DNA of 64,000 nt from Allorhizobium sonneratiae (GCF_023700755.1 NZ_JAMKOJ010000008.1:62001-126000); one strand, 5' to 3'; counted from the stretch's first letter, positions 27,268 through 36,374 are shown. A program made the numbers and translations. The notes: a model not told the origin generated them from the letters alone.

Positions 27268-30201
27268 ATGGCCAGATCATCGAAAAAATCCCCTTCACCG
27301 TCTTTGCCGGATCAGGATGCCGAGGACGCGCACGGCGGCTTTGCCGAAGCGCCGCAGGCTGCCTTCGAGGGCGCGCCGTTGAGCGGCAGTGTCGCCGACT
27401 GGGTGCGCCAGCTTGAGGCGGAGGCGGAATCGTCCGGCATTGAGACCCAGCGCGAGATTGCCTCGAAAGCAGGCAAACATCGTAAGAAGATCGAGATCGA
27501 GGCGCGGAAGAAGGCCGAAAGCGCAACAGCTACGCCAAAAACAACATCTTCCAAAACATCGCGGGGCGTTTCCATCGGTGCGTCATCTGACCCGAAAACC
27601 CGCGCGGCTGCCGGTCTCAATCCGGTGGCGGGCATGGATGTCAGTCTGGAAGAGGCGGGCAAGCTGGCGCAAAACGGCGTGACCGCCACGGTGGATGCGC
27701 TGACAAAACTGATCGAATCCGGCAATCCGCTGTTCAAGAACGGCCAGATATGGACGCCGCATCGCCCGGCGCGGCCGGAGAAATCCGAAGGCGGCATCGC
27801 CATCCGCATGGCGTCGGAATACAAGCCCGCTGGTGATCAGCCGACGGCGATTGCCGATCTGGTCGAGGGGCTGAACAATGGCGAACGGTCGCAGGTTCTG
27901 CTCGGCGTCACCGGCTCGGGCAAGACCTTCACCATGGCCAAGGTGATTGAGGCAACGCAGCGACCCGCTGTGATTCTTGCGCCGAACAAGACGCTGGCGG
28001 CGCAGCTTTATTCGGAGTTCAAGAATTTCTTCCCCGACAATGCGGTGGAATATTTCGTCTCCTACTACGATTATTACCAGCCGGAAGCCTATGTGCCGCG
28101 CTCCGACACCTATATCGAGAAGGAAAGCTCGATCAACGAGCAGATCGACCGCATGCGCCATGCCGCCACCCGCGCCATTCTGGAGCGGGATGATTGCATC
28201 ATCGTCGCCTCGGTCTCGTGCATTTACGGTATCGGCTCGGTGGAAACCTACACCGCCATGACCTTCCAGATGTCGGTGGGCGACCGGCTGGACCAGCGGC
28301 AATTGCTGGCCGATCTGGTGGCGCAGCAATACAAGCGGCAGGATATCAATTTCGTCCGCGGCTCCTTCCGGGTGCGTGGCGATACGATTGAAATCTTCCC
28401 CGCCCACCTTGAGGATGCCGCCTGGCGCATCACGCTCTGGGGCGACGAGATCGAGGCGATCACCGAATTCGATCCGCTGACCGGCCACAAGACCGGCGAT
28501 ATGAAGACGGTGAAAATCTACGCCAATTCGCACTATGTCACGCCGCGCCCGACGCTGAACGGCGCGATCCGGTCGATCAAGGACGAGCTGAAACATCGGC
28601 TGGCGGAGCTGGAGCGGGCAGGGCGTCTGCTGGAAGCGCAAAGGCTGGAGCAGCGGACGAAATACGATCTGGAAATGCTGGAGGCCACCGGCTCCTGCGC
28701 CGGGATCGAAAACTATTCGCGCTATCTCACCGGGCGCAAACCGGGCGAGCCGCCGCCGACGCTGTTTGAATATATCCCGGACAATGCGCTGATCTTCATC
28801 GATGAATCGCACGTGACCATTCCGCAGATCGGCGGCATGTATCGCGGCGACTTCCGGCGCAAGGCGACGCTGGCGGAATACGGCTTCCGCCTGCCGTCCT
28901 GCATGGACAACCGCCCCTTGCGCTTTGAGGAATGGGACGCCATGCGCCCGCAGACGGTTGCCGTCTCCGCCACGCCGGGCAATTGGGAAATGGAAGCCGC
29001 AGGCGGCGTCTTTGCCGAACAGGTCATCCGTCCCACGGGCCTGATCGATCCGCCGGTGGAAGTGCGCAGCGCCAAGACGCAGGTGGATGATGTGCTGGGC
29101 GAAATTCGCGAGACCAGCAAGAAGGGCTATCGCACGTTGGTCACGGTGCTGACCAAGCGCATGGCGGAAGACCTGACGGAATATCTGCACGAACAGGGCG
29201 TGCGGGTGCGCTATATGCACTCGGATATCGACACGCTGGAACGCATCGAAATCATCCGCGACCTGCGGCTGGGCGCTTTTGACGTGCTGGTGGGCATCAA
29301 CCTGCTGCGCGAGGGGCTGGATATTCCCGAATGCGGCTTCGTTGCCATTCTCGATGCCGACAAGGAGGGTTTCCTGCGCTCGGAAACCTCGCTGATCCAG
29401 ACCATTGGCCGCGCCGCGCGCAACGTGGATGGCAAGGTCATTCTCTATGCCGACCAGATCACCGGCTCGATGCAGCGCGCCATGGATGAAACCGCCCGCC
29501 GCCGCGAAAAGCAGGTGGCCTATAACGAAGAGCATGGCATCACGCCGGAATCGGTCAAGGCGAAGATTTCCGATATTCTGGATTCGGTCTATGAGCGCGA
29601 CCACGTCCGCGCCGACATTTCCGGCGCGAGCGGCAAGGGTTTTGCCGCCGGTGGCCATCTGGTGGGCAACAATCTGCAAAGCCACCTCAACGCGCTGGAA
29701 AAACAGATGCGCGACGCCGCCGCCGATCTCGATTTCGAACTGGCCGCCCGGCTGCGCGACGAAATCAAACGGCTCAAAGCCATCGAACTGGAAACGATGG
29801 AAGGCGAGGATTGGTCGAAACAATCGGTCGATCGCGGATCGAGCGCCGCCGATGCCGTGGACGGCATGTCATCCTCGGGCCAGCCCCAAGGAAGCAGAGC
29901 GGCAAACGGCAGGGGATCGGATGAGGGCGCGGATGCAAAACCCGGCCTCTTCCGCAAAAACACCCTCGACGAAATGACCGTCGGTCGCACGGAAAAACCC
30001 GTGCCCGGCAAACTGCCGGAAAAGCCCGAAACCTCGTCCGGCCGAAAAGGCCCGCTTCTCGAAGGCCAGGCAGAACGCCTGTCCCCGGACGATCCCCGCC
30101 CGCTCGTCCGCGGCAAGACCGGCGTCGGCTCTTACGAAGACCCGACGGAGCAGAAGCGCAAGGGGCGGACGAAGGGGAAAACGGGGAGGCCGGGGCGGTG
30201 A
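27268..30201 (+). CDS. uvrB: UvrABC system protein B
   Basis: The damage-verifying helicase-like subunit of nucleotide excision repair. The protein has about 977 residues, against about 670 in E. coli. Roughly 175 charged N-terminal residues precede the core, which begins near [15 protein letters not shown]. The core has Walker [10 protein letters not shown], the beta-hairpin [12 protein letters not shown] and Walker B FIDESH, then the UVR motif that binds UvrC ([16 protein letters not shown]). A further 130 or so low-complexity residues rich in Gly, Lys and Pro follow. Long UvrB forms are known in rhizobia. The ATG at 27268 is preferred over a frame start at 27217. Confidence 0.95.
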   Translation: MARSSKKSPSPSLPDQDAEDAHGGFAEAPQAAFEGAPLSGSVADWVRQLEAEAESSGIETQREIASKAGKHRKKIEIEARKKAESATATPKTTSSKTSRGVSIGASSDPKTRAAAGLNPVAGMDVSLEEAGKLAQNGVTATVDALTKLIESGNPLFKNGQIWTPHRPARPEKSEGGIAIRMASEYKPAGDQPTAIADLVEGLNNGERSQVLLGVTGSGKTFTMAKVIEATQRPAVILAPNKTLAAQLYSEFKNFFPDNAVEYFVSYYDYYQPEAYVPRSDTYIEKESSINEQIDRMRHAATRAILERDDCIIVASVSCIYGIGSVETYTAMTFQMSVGDRLDQRQLLADLVAQQYKRQDINFVRGSFRVRGDTIEIFPAHLEDAAWRITLWGDEIEAITEFDPLTGHKTGDMKTVKIYANSHYVTPRPTLNGAIRSIKDELKHRLAELERAGRLLEAQRLEQRTKYDLEMLEATGSCAGIENYSRYLTGRKPGEPPPTLFEYIPDNALIFIDESHVTIPQIGGMYRGDFRRKATLAEYGFRLPSCMDNRPLRFEEWDAMRPQTVAVSATPGNWEMEAAGGVFAEQVIRPTGLIDPPVEVRSAKTQVDDVLGEIRETSKKGYRTLVTVLTKRMAEDLTEYLHEQGVRVRYMHSDIDTLERIEIIRDLRLGAFDVLVGINLLREGLDIPECGFVAILDADKEGFLRSETSLIQTIGRAARNVDGKVILYADQITGSMQRAMDETARRREKQVAYNEEHGITPESVKAKISDILDSVYERDHVRADISGASGKGFAAGGHLVGNNLQSHLNALEKQMRDAAADLDFELAARLRDEIKRLKAIELETMEGEDWSKQSVDRGSSAADAVDGMSSSGQPQGSRAANGRGSDEGADAKPGLFRKNTLDEMTVGRTEKPVPGKLPEKPETSSGRKGPLLEGQAERLSPDDPRPLVRGKTGVGSYEDPTEQKRKGRTKGKTGRPGR

Positions 30202-30314
30202 TATGTGATTATTTTTTGTTGTACGCTGTGCAATCAAGAGTGTAGCTTTTTTGCAGTGTTGCCTTCTTAAATGTTTTTGTGTATGCAATTACTGATTGTT
30301 ATTAAGGGGTTCTT

Positions 30315-31181
30315 ATGAAGCCGAAAAAGCATATAAAAATAGCGTTATTTAATCATAAAGGTGGTGTATCCAAAACGACTTCCACCTTTAATATTGGATG
30401 GAAACTTGCTGAATTGGGCCGAAGGGTTCTCCTTGTCGACTGTGATCCGCAATGTAATCTTACTGGTCTTGTTCTAGAATATTCGCATCAGGATGAGTAT
30501 CCATTTAATTCAGACGATCAAAGTAAACCGAAAAACATACGAGATGCTGTAGCGCCAGCATTTGACGGTCGTCCTAGGCCAATAGCAACGCCTGAGGTGC
30601 AAACTGTTGAAGGACGGGAAAATCTCTATCTTTTACCTGGTCATGTTGGGCTTAGTGAGTACGAGGGAAGGTTATCTATAGCCCACGAACTATCTGGATC
30701 TCTCACAAATTTCCAAAATATTCCTGGTGCACTTAGTCATGCCATAAATCTTGCTGCGAAACATAATGATATTGATATTGTATTAATAGATCTTAGCCCG
30801 AGCCTTGGTTCCTTAAACCAAAATCTACTTATGAGTAGTGATGGTTTTATAATTCCAATGGCTCCTGACTTTTTTTCAGGAATGGCCTTGCGCTCTCTTA
30901 GTTCAACGCTTCCCAACTGGGCTCAATGGTCAAAATCAGCTGGATCACATCAGATATTACGTGGCGCAGACTATCCTTGGAAGCAAAAACTGCCCAAATA
31001 TATAGGTTCTATTGTTCAGAACTACAGAAGAAGATCAAGAGACGGTCAAACGGAGGTGAAGCCAACACGCGCTTTCCAAAAGTGGTTCGATGATTTGGCT
31101 GATATTATGAGTGGCCCTTTGATTCAGAGTCTAAAAGATGCTGGATTAACGCTTGAGTTAGGCCACGGACTCATTAGCTGA
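30315..31181 (+). pseudogene. ParA-like ATPase, 5' part, interrupted by an insertion sequence
   Basis: Deviant Walker A protein of the ParA/Soj family. The start is MKPKKHIKIALFNHKGGVSK, with the nucleotide loop KGGVSKTT at residues 15-22; then come a second loop (LLVDCDPQCNLTG) and the switch region IVLIDLSPSLGSLN. Codon 282 (31158-31160) is the last original one: an IS follows, and the frame then runs a few codons into the IS to a stop. Removing the IS and one TA restores a 363-residue frame ending at 32249. The sequence is AT-rich, unlike uvrB before it. An overlapping HEPN gene follows, so this looks like a defence or toxin-antitoxin-type module rather than a chromosome partitioning gene; no parB is present. 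Confidence 0.85.
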
Positions 31182-31649
31182 GGCAATCCATATCCTCGCC
31201 GCCGCAAGTTTGAGGGCGGCGAGATAATTATCAGCGCGCCGGTCGTATCGCGTCGCGAGGCCACGCATCTGCTTGATGCGGTTGAAGAACCGCTCCACGA
31301 GATTGCGCTGACGGTAGACCCAGCGGCTGAAGCTGAATGTCTTCTTTCGATTGCTTTTGGCTGGGATATTCGCCCAGCATTTGCGTTGCTTGGCGAAGTT
31401 ACGAATGGCATCGGTGTCATATGCCTTGTCGGCAAGGATCGTTGTTCCGGGCTGAACGTCGCTCAGCAACTTTTCAGCCATAGGAGCATCGGCCGCCTGA
31501 CCTGCGGTTAACTCCAGACGAACCGGCAAGCCATCAGCATCGACAAGAGCATGGATTTTTGTCGTCAGGCCGCCGCGCGAACGTCCCATGCAAGGATCTG
31601 CAGATCCCCCTTTTTTGCGTTGGCACCATGTTGGTGAACGCGGACACAA
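31158..31649 (-). CDS. IS5-family transposase, second frame (orfB)
   Basis: The C-terminal part of an IS427-group transposase, translated by frameshift from orfA. Recognisable are CMGRSRGGLTTKIHALVD, the second catalytic Asp in TILADKAYDTDA, and the catalytic Glu in RNLVERFFNRIKQMRGLATR. The functional part starts near the frameshift site, so the ATG-like start of the open frame is not meaningful. Its stop codon TAA is made partly from the TA target duplication at the element's edge. Confidence 0.85.
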   Translation of the reverse strand: MCPRSPTWCQRKKGGSADPCMGRSRGGLTTKIHALVDADGLPVRLELTAGQAADAPMAEKLLSDVQPGTTILADKAYDTDAIRNFAKQRKCWANIPAKSNRKKTFSFSRWVYRQRNLVERFFNRIKQMRGLATRYDRRADNYLAALKLAAARIWIASANESVA

Positions 31650-31930
31650 GAACTGTCGATCATCACGATGTCTCCATCATAACGCTTTGAAACAGCGTCG
31701 AGAAGGCGATCCCAAACACCTGCTTTGCGCCAGCGGGAAAACCGATTGTAAAGCGTCGTGCGCGGGCCATAACGCTCCGGCACATCTCGCCAAGACGAAC
31801 CGGTTCTGAAACGCCACAGGATGCCGTTGATCACTCGGCGGTCGTCAACACGTTCAATTCCACGGGTATTGGTTGGCAGAAGCGGTGCAATGACATCCCA
31901 TTCTTCGTCGCTCAATTCGTGACGGCGCAT
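31565..31930 (-). CDS. IS5-family transposase, first frame (orfA)
   Basis: A 121-codon frame: start MRRHELSDEEWDVIAPLLP, the conserved block WRFRTGSSWRDVPERYGP, and the first catalytic Asp in IDSSCVRVHQHG. After NAKK it runs into a short wrong-frame tail (GDLQILAW) and stops; the true product continues in orfB after a -1 shift. AAAGGAG lies six bases before the ATG. Confidence 0.88.
   Translation of the reverse strand: MRRHELSDEEWDVIAPLLPTNTRGIERVDDRRVINGILWRFRTGSSWRDVPERYGPRTTLYNRFSRWRKAGVWDRLLDAVSKRYDGDIVMIDSSCVRVHQHGANAKKGDLQILAWDVRAAA
31610..31616 (-). promoter_or_regulatory. -1 ribosomal frameshift site in the transposase gene
   Basis: On the coding strand the heptamer A-AAA-AAG stands in the zero frame of orfA, followed by GGGG. 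Slipping back one base joins NAKK to GGSADPCMG of orfB, giving the continuous IS427-group transposase. A-AAA-AAG is the same slippery sequence used in E. coli dnaX and in several insertion sequences. Confidence 0.75.
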
Positions 31931-32003
31931 GGCATTCTCCTTTCACGGAGATTGAATCACACACCGCCGCCAAGATGAACCCCGTTTATGGGGACACTGC
32001 CTA

Positions 32004-32249
32004 GATAAATACGTATTTGCGTCTAGTCCTCCAGAGAAATTTATAATGGAAGTTCCAGACTTTAATAGTTTGATAGCAATATCTCAAGATTTGTCTAAGC
32101 CTGTATTTTCTTTAACAAGAGAAGAAATTAAAAATTCTGGTTCTGTCGCGAACAATCAACTGGCTAGTGTCGAAAACTTTGATAATATATATAGTCAAGG
32201 AGCGAAAAAGATAATCATTTTATCGGATTTTATATTGAATGATATATAA
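32004..32249 (+). pseudogene. ParA-like ATPase, 3' part beyond the insertion sequence
   Basis: The last 81 codons of the split ATPase gene, in the frame that results from precise removal of the IS: DKYVFASSPPEKFIMEVPDF, then KPVFSLTREEIKN. A stretch of the type IPDFNSLI...KPIF is usual near the end of ParA-like proteins. The final 11 bases overlap the HEPN gene start. An internal ATG at 32046 gives a 67-residue frame that might be translated, but without the nucleotide-binding domain it would not be an ATPase. Confidence 0.8.
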
Positions 32250-32817
32250 TTTTTGTGAGCTAGCATTTCATCAAGCTATTCGAGATGCGTCTAGTGTTTT
32301 AAGTATTTCTGATGAATCTATTCATAGATCGCCACTTTTGCGTGGGGCTCTTCTTCTAGGCGTTGGTGCCTTTGATTTTTTGATGCATGAGTTGATACGT
32401 ATTGTATCTATTCAACATTTGGCAAATGGTAAGCCGCTGCAATTAGAGGTTTCTTTAGCTGAAATACAGATTGATGGAATTGATATTGAAAAAGTTGTTG
32501 ATCAAATTATTCGTAGGAAGAATGCCTACAAATCTTTCGTAAGTTCTAAAAATATCAAAGATGCTTTTAAAACTGTCCAGATTGATATTTGGACTGAAAT
32601 GGCAAAATTTGGGGGTATTGATTCTAAAATTACAACCAAAAAGCTAGATGATATATGGAAATGGCGCAACAGGATAGCCCATGAAGGAGATCTAATTCCT
32701 AGCAATCTTGTTTTTAAAAATTGGCCTATATATTCTGATGATGTCTCTGATGCTATAGATTTCCTTAGTGTTACTGGTGATCGTGCAATTTATGTTCTTA
32801 GAAATATTTATGATTGA
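32239..32817 (+). CDS. HEPN-domain protein (RiboL-PSP/MAE_28990-like), probable RNase
   Basis: A 192-residue, largely helical protein. Near the C-terminus, WKWRNRIAHEGDL contains the HEPN motif Arg143-x4-His148 (RNRIAH), which forms the catalytic site in HEPN RNases. The LLRGALLLGVGAFDFLMHELIR helix near residue 40 is like other members of this superfamily. It overlaps the ParA-like gene by 11 bases, implying coupled translation in the intact locus; the IS now breaks that. HEPN proteins are common toxins or effectors in antiphage systems. The exact family is judged by eye, and the frame is intact, so expression from an IS or internal promoter is possible. Confidence 0.75.
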   Translation: MIYNFCELAFHQAIRDASSVLSISDESIHRSPLLRGALLLGVGAFDFLMHELIRIVSIQHLANGKPLQLEVSLAEIQIDGIDIEKVVDQIIRRKNAYKSFVSSKNIKDAFKTVQIDIWTEMAKFGGIDSKITTKKLDDIWKWRNRIAHEGDLIPSNLVFKNWPIYSDDVSDAIDFLSVTGDRAIYVLRNIYD

Positions 32818-32862
32818 TCATTTTTCTCTTTTTTATTTATTGTAGATTTAAATATATTAAAC

Positions 32863-32881
32863 AATAAGTTCTTAACTTATT
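32863..32881. terminator. Possible terminator at the right edge of the AT-rich island
   Basis: A perfect inverted repeat with eight-base arms (AATAAGTT / AACTTATT) and loop CTT. It is AT-only in most pairs, so as a terminator it would be weak. It marks the point where base composition returns to the GC-rich background, and lies between the convergent HEPN and hemerythrin-like genes. Confidence 0.4.
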
Positions 32882-32891
32882 GGTATCGCGA

Positions 32892-33404
32892 TTACGGCCC
32901 GATCTCGCCAAGATTGCGCAGCAGGTGCTCGCGTTCAAAGGCGATGTGGCGGCGCAGGCCTTCGAAGAAGCCGCGCAGCATATAGCCGATGGCTTCGACA
33001 TTGACGTCGTCCTTGCTGGCCAGTTTCAGCAGGGAATCGGTCAGTTCCTCGGCAAAACATTCGTCTTCGCAATGTTCGAATTTCAGCCGGTTCAGGGTTT
33101 CGGCCAAGTGCGGGCGGTTTTCGCTCTGCCGTTCCAGCCAGGGAAACAGGATGCTCTCCTCATAATGATGCACGCCACGGATCAGGGGTGTCAGCGCCTT
33201 GGCCGCATAGATGCATTTCTGCCGGTTGATGTTGGCGGGCAGCGAGTCGGCGATGTCTTCGAGTTCGTTGCACAGCGCCAGTTGTTCCGTATGGGCGCGT
33301 TTCAGCCATTCCACGCTGGTGTCGCAGGGCGGCAGCGGCGCGGCCTCGCGGGAAAAGGGCAGGAGTGAGGCAGGTTTCAGCTCGGTATCGGTGCTTTTCG
33401 TCAT
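32892..33404 (-). CDS. Hemerythrin-like HHE-domain protein
   Basis: A 170-residue cytoplasmic protein with the HHE cation-binding helical bundle, expected to bind a di-iron centre and to sense or carry oxygen, nitric oxide or iron. Visible ligand motifs are WLKRAHTEQLALCNELEDI, HHYEESILFPWLE, KFEHCEDE and RRHIAFEREHLL. The frame runs 44 codons further upstream, but GGAGAG before the ATG at 33404 gives a sensible start. A perfect FNR/FixK box lies about 170 bases upstream. Confidence 0.85.
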   Translation of the reverse strand: MTKSTDTELKPASLLPFSREAAPLPPCDTSVEWLKRAHTEQLALCNELEDIADSLPANINRQKCIYAAKALTPLIRGVHHYEESILFPWLERQSENRPHLAETLNRLKFEHCEDECFAEELTDSLLKLASKDDVNVEAIGYMLRGFFEGLRRHIAFEREHLLRNLGEIGP

Positions 33405-33845
33405 TCTGCTCTCCGTCAAGCCGCGGCCTGTCGGTTTATGGTGAGGCGCGGTCTTGCGATGCGCGTTGCGGTCGGTCGTCTGGCGGACAGATTGAAAAAA
33501 TGCGTCGGAACCATCTCTCCGCCCGGCGCTTTCCAATGCAGTGGTTCATAATGGCAGCTACGGCAAAGGTGGCATTGATCCAGATCAATGGTTTTGCCGC
33601 AGGCAGCTGCTTGCTTTTGCGCGGGGCTGATCTACCTCATCGATGTGTTCAGCACCGCGCCCCTTGTCGGGCCTTGACGTCTTTCAACCTTGCAGGGGAC
33701 GGCAAGGAGTGACAAAAGATGATGGCAACGTGGCGCATATCGTGTGTGCACGCGGATGAAACTTTGCTGCATCATTGTTCAAATCGCGTTTGATTTGCGC
33801 AATTATGCAGCATCGAATTGTGATCAGCATGAAGTGGAGCTTTCC
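33405..33845. other. Intergenic region between the hemerythrin-like gene and gnd
   Basis: A 441-bp divergent gap that should contain both promoters. It holds an FNR/FixK box (33575-33588). I see no other gene or strong hairpin. The part next to gnd is more AT-rich. Confidence 0.6.
33575..33588. promoter_or_regulatory. FNR/FixK-type box
   Basis: TTGAT-CCAG-ATCAA is a perfect match to the rhizobial anaerobox TTGAT-N4-ATCAA and is extended to an 18-base dyad (CATTGATC...GATCAATG). It lies upstream of the hemerythrin-like gene, which would put that gene under low-oxygen control. It is also about 260 bases before gnd, less likely to matter there. Confidence 0.7.
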
Positions 33846-35273
33846 ATGCAACAGGCGGAAATCGGACTGATCGGTCTTGGCGTGATGGGGTCCAACCTCG
33901 CGCTCAACATTGCCGAGAAAGGCAATCGCATTGCGGTCTACAACCGGACCCATGAGCGCACCCATGAATTTCTCGGCGAGGCGGGCGATCTGGCCGGCAA
34001 CATCATCGGTTGCGACACGATCGAGGAATTTGTCGCCGCCATCCGGCCGCCCCGTCCGATCATCATCATGATCAAGGCGGGCGATCCCGTCGATCAGCAG
34101 ATGGAGCTGCTCAAGCCGCATCTTGCCGCCAATGACATCATGATCGATGCGGGCAATGCCAATTTCCACGATACGATCCGCCGTTTCGACGCGCTGAAGG
34201 ATTCCGGCCTGACCTTTATCGGCATGGGCGTTTCCGGCGGCGAAGAGGGCGCACGGCATGGGCCTTCGATCATGGTCGGCGGCACGGAAGACAGCTGGAA
34301 GCGGGTGGAAAAGGTGCTGACCTCGATTTCCGCCAAGTTCAACGGTGATCCTTGCGTGGCCTGGCTCGGCACCGATGGCGCGGGCCACTTCGTCAAGACC
34401 ATCCATAACGGCATCGAATATGCCGATATGCAGATGATTGCCGAAATTTACGGAATCCTGCGCGACGGGCTCGGGCTGTCGGCGGGTGAGATTGCCGAGG
34501 TGGTTGCCGGCTGGAACAAGGGTCGCCTCAACTCCTATCTGATCGAAATCACCGAAAAGGTGCTGGGCGCGGCAGACCCGATCACCGGCGCGCCGATGGT
34601 TGACATGATCCTCGACGCCGCAGGCCAGAAAGGCACCGGCAAATGGTCGGTCATCGAGGCGCAAAACCTCGGCGTTGCTGCCACCGGCATCGAAGCGGCT
34701 GTGGCGGGCCGCGTGCTCTCCTCGCAGAAGCAGGAGCGGGAGGCGGCGGAAAAGCTCTTCGGCCTGCCGAAAGCACACTCCGTTTCCGACAAAAAAGCTT
34801 TGATCGCCGATCTGGAAAGCGCGCTGCTGGCGGCCAAGATTGCGGCCTATGCGCAGGGCTTTGCCGTAATGGCGGCGGCTTCGAAAGAGTTCGGCTGGTC
34901 GCTGCCCATGCCGGTGATTGCCAAGATCTGGCGCGCCGGCTGCATCATCCGCTCGCAGTTCCTCGATGAAATCACCTCCGCTTTCACCAAGGACCCGCAT
35001 GTCGCCAACCTGATCGTCACGCCCGCCTTTTCCGAGATGGTCAAGGAAACCGACGGCGCTCTGCGCCGGGTGGTCTCCCATGCGGCGCTCTCCGGCCTGC
35101 CGATTCCGGCGCTTTCCTCGGCGCTTTCCTATTTCGACACCTATCGCCGGGGTCGCGGCACCGCCAATCTCATTCAGGCGCAGCGCGATTTCTTCGGCGC
35201 CCATGGTTTCGACCGCGTCGATGGCAAGGATTATCATCACGGCCCCTGGGGCAGCGGTGCGGCGATCTATTGA
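33846..35273 (+). CDS. gnd: 6-phosphogluconate dehydrogenase (decarboxylating)
   Basis: Converts 6-phosphogluconate to ribulose 5-phosphate with NADP in the oxidative pentose phosphate route. The 475-residue protein has the Rossmann motif GLGVMGSNLALN near the start, the NRT of the NADP site (VYNRTHE), GMGVSGGEEGARHGPSIM for the active site, and KMVHNGIEY-like KTIHNGIEYADMQ. The frame is open 34 codons upstream, but the ATG at 33846 with GGAG nearby gives the family's N-terminus. It ends in a strong terminator. Confidence 0.95.
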   Translation: MQQAEIGLIGLGVMGSNLALNIAEKGNRIAVYNRTHERTHEFLGEAGDLAGNIIGCDTIEEFVAAIRPPRPIIIMIKAGDPVDQQMELLKPHLAANDIMIDAGNANFHDTIRRFDALKDSGLTFIGMGVSGGEEGARHGPSIMVGGTEDSWKRVEKVLTSISAKFNGDPCVAWLGTDGAGHFVKTIHNGIEYADMQMIAEIYGILRDGLGLSAGEIAEVVAGWNKGRLNSYLIEITEKVLGAADPITGAPMVDMILDAAGQKGTGKWSVIEAQNLGVAATGIEAAVAGRVLSSQKQEREAAEKLFGLPKAHSVSDKKALIADLESALLAAKIAAYAQGFAVMAAASKEFGWSLPMPVIAKIWRAGCIIRSQFLDEITSAFTKDPHVANLIVTPAFSEMVKETDGALRRVVSHAALSGLPIPALSSALSYFDTYRRGRGTANLIQAQRDFFGAHGFDRVDGKDYHHGPWGSGAAIY

Positions 35274-35304
35274 TCGCCACGATGATCCAGTTTGTTGTGT
35301 ATAG

Positions 35305-35331
35305 AAGCCGGTAGAACCCTACCGGCTTTTT
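35305..35331 (+). terminator. Rho-independent terminator of gnd
   Basis: Stem with ten-base arms AAGCCGGTAG / CTACCGGCTT, loop AACC, followed by a run of Ts. It lies about 30 bases after the gnd stop and just before nagZ. Confidence 0.85.
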
Positions 35332-35354
35332 CAATTCCATGGCACTTGTTGAGA

Positions 35355-36371
35355 ATGACAGAGACAAAAGCCATGATTTTGGGCTCATCCGGCCCGGTTC
35401 TCACCGCCGACGAGGTGGCCTTCTTCAAGGACCAGCAGCCTTGGGGCTTCATTCTCTTTGCCCGCAATTGTCTCGATGCCAGCCAGATTGCCGATCTGGT
35501 GGCATCGATGCGCGAAACGGTCGGCGGGCGCAACGCACCTGTGCTGATCGATCAGGAAGGCGGGCGGGTGCAGCGCATTCGCGAGCCGATGTGTCCGCGC
35601 TATCCCTCCGGCGAGGAGATCGGCAATCTTTATCGCCGGGATCAGGAAAAGGGGCTTCGCGCCGCCTGGGTGATGTCGCGGCTGCATGCCTTCGATCTGA
35701 TGCGATACGGCATCAATGTCGATTGCCTGCCGGTGCTGGATGTGCCGGTGGAAGGCGCCAGCAATGTCATCGGCAGCCGGGCCTATGGTTTCGATCCGCA
35801 AACGGTGGCGGCGATTGGAGCTGCGGCTGCGGCGGGCTTGAAGGCGGGCGGCGTGCTGCCGGTGTTGAAGCACATTCCCGGCCATGGACGCGGCATGGCC
35901 GATTCCCATCATGAACTGCCGGTGGTCGATGCATCGCGCGAGGCGCTGATGGCGCATGACTTTCCGCCCTTTCAAAAGCTGAATAGCGAACTGATGGCAA
36001 TGACCGCCCATGTCGTCTATTCCGCCTTCGATCCGGCCTCTCCTGCCTCGACCTCGAACGTGATGATCGATGAGGTCATTCGCGGCCTGATCGGTTTTGG
36101 TGGGCTGCTGATGAATGACGATATCTCCATGAACGCGCTGAAAGGCACGATGACCGAGCGGGCGAAAGCGGTGATGGCGGCGGGCAATGACGTGCTGCTG
36201 CATTGCCACGGCATCATGGAGGATATGGTGGCGCTGGCAAAGGAAGTGCCGGTGCTGGCTGGCGCAAGTCTTGCGCGGGCGCAGGCGGTGGAAGCCGCTT
36301 TCGGTCCCGGCGAGGCTGGTGACGAGGCGGCGCTGCGTGACGAATTTGCCGCCCTGATGGCGACGGGTTAA
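35355..36371 (+). CDS. nagZ: Beta-N-acetylhexosaminidase (family 3 glycoside hydrolase)
   Basis: Cleaves GlcNAc from 1,6-anhydromuropeptides in cell wall recycling. The 338-residue protein has LIDQEGGRVQRI for substrate binding and KHIPGHGRGMADSHHELP, with the His of the flexible loop, and ends with a TIM-barrel strand MNDDISM that carries the nucleophile Asp. The ATG at 35355 gives the usual start, MTETKAMILG. scpA follows three bases downstream, so the nagZ-scpA-scpB operon of rhizobia is present. In relatives a SPOR protein gene normally precedes nagZ; here gnd does. Confidence 0.93.
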   Translation: MTETKAMILGSSGPVLTADEVAFFKDQQPWGFILFARNCLDASQIADLVASMRETVGGRNAPVLIDQEGGRVQRIREPMCPRYPSGEEIGNLYRRDQEKGLRAAWVMSRLHAFDLMRYGINVDCLPVLDVPVEGASNVIGSRAYGFDPQTVAAIGAAAAAGLKAGGVLPVLKHIPGHGRGMADSHHELPVVDASREALMAHDFPPFQKLNSELMAMTAHVVYSAFDPASPASTSNVMIDEVIRGLIGFGGLLMNDDISMNALKGTMTERAKAVMAAGNDVLLHCHGIMEDMVALAKEVPVLAGASLARAQAVEAAFGPGEAGDEAALRDEFAALMATG

Positions 36372-36374
36372 ACG

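Larger units (their letters stand above)
31161..32001 (-). mobile_element. IS5-family (IS427-group) insertion sequence, 841 bp
   Basis: Complete element on the minus strand, with a two-frame transposase. The ends are GGCCACGGACTCATTAGC on the left and, reversed, GGCAGTGTCCCCATAAAC on the right, 11 of 18 bases alike. It is flanked by a TA direct repeat (31159-31160 and 32002-32003), the usual target duplication for this group. Taking out the element and one TA rejoins the ParA-like frame exactly, which confirms both ends. Both catalytic frames are intact, so it may still be active. Confidence 0.9.

Noticed and set aside
27583..29823. A 746-codon minus-strand frame inside uvrB
   Set aside because: Shadow of the UvrB core, which is certain from its motifs.
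30202..32891. Attachment sites or an integrase for the AT-rich island
   Set aside because: No direct repeats at the borders, no tRNA gene and no integrase were found, so the island cannot be called an integrative element.
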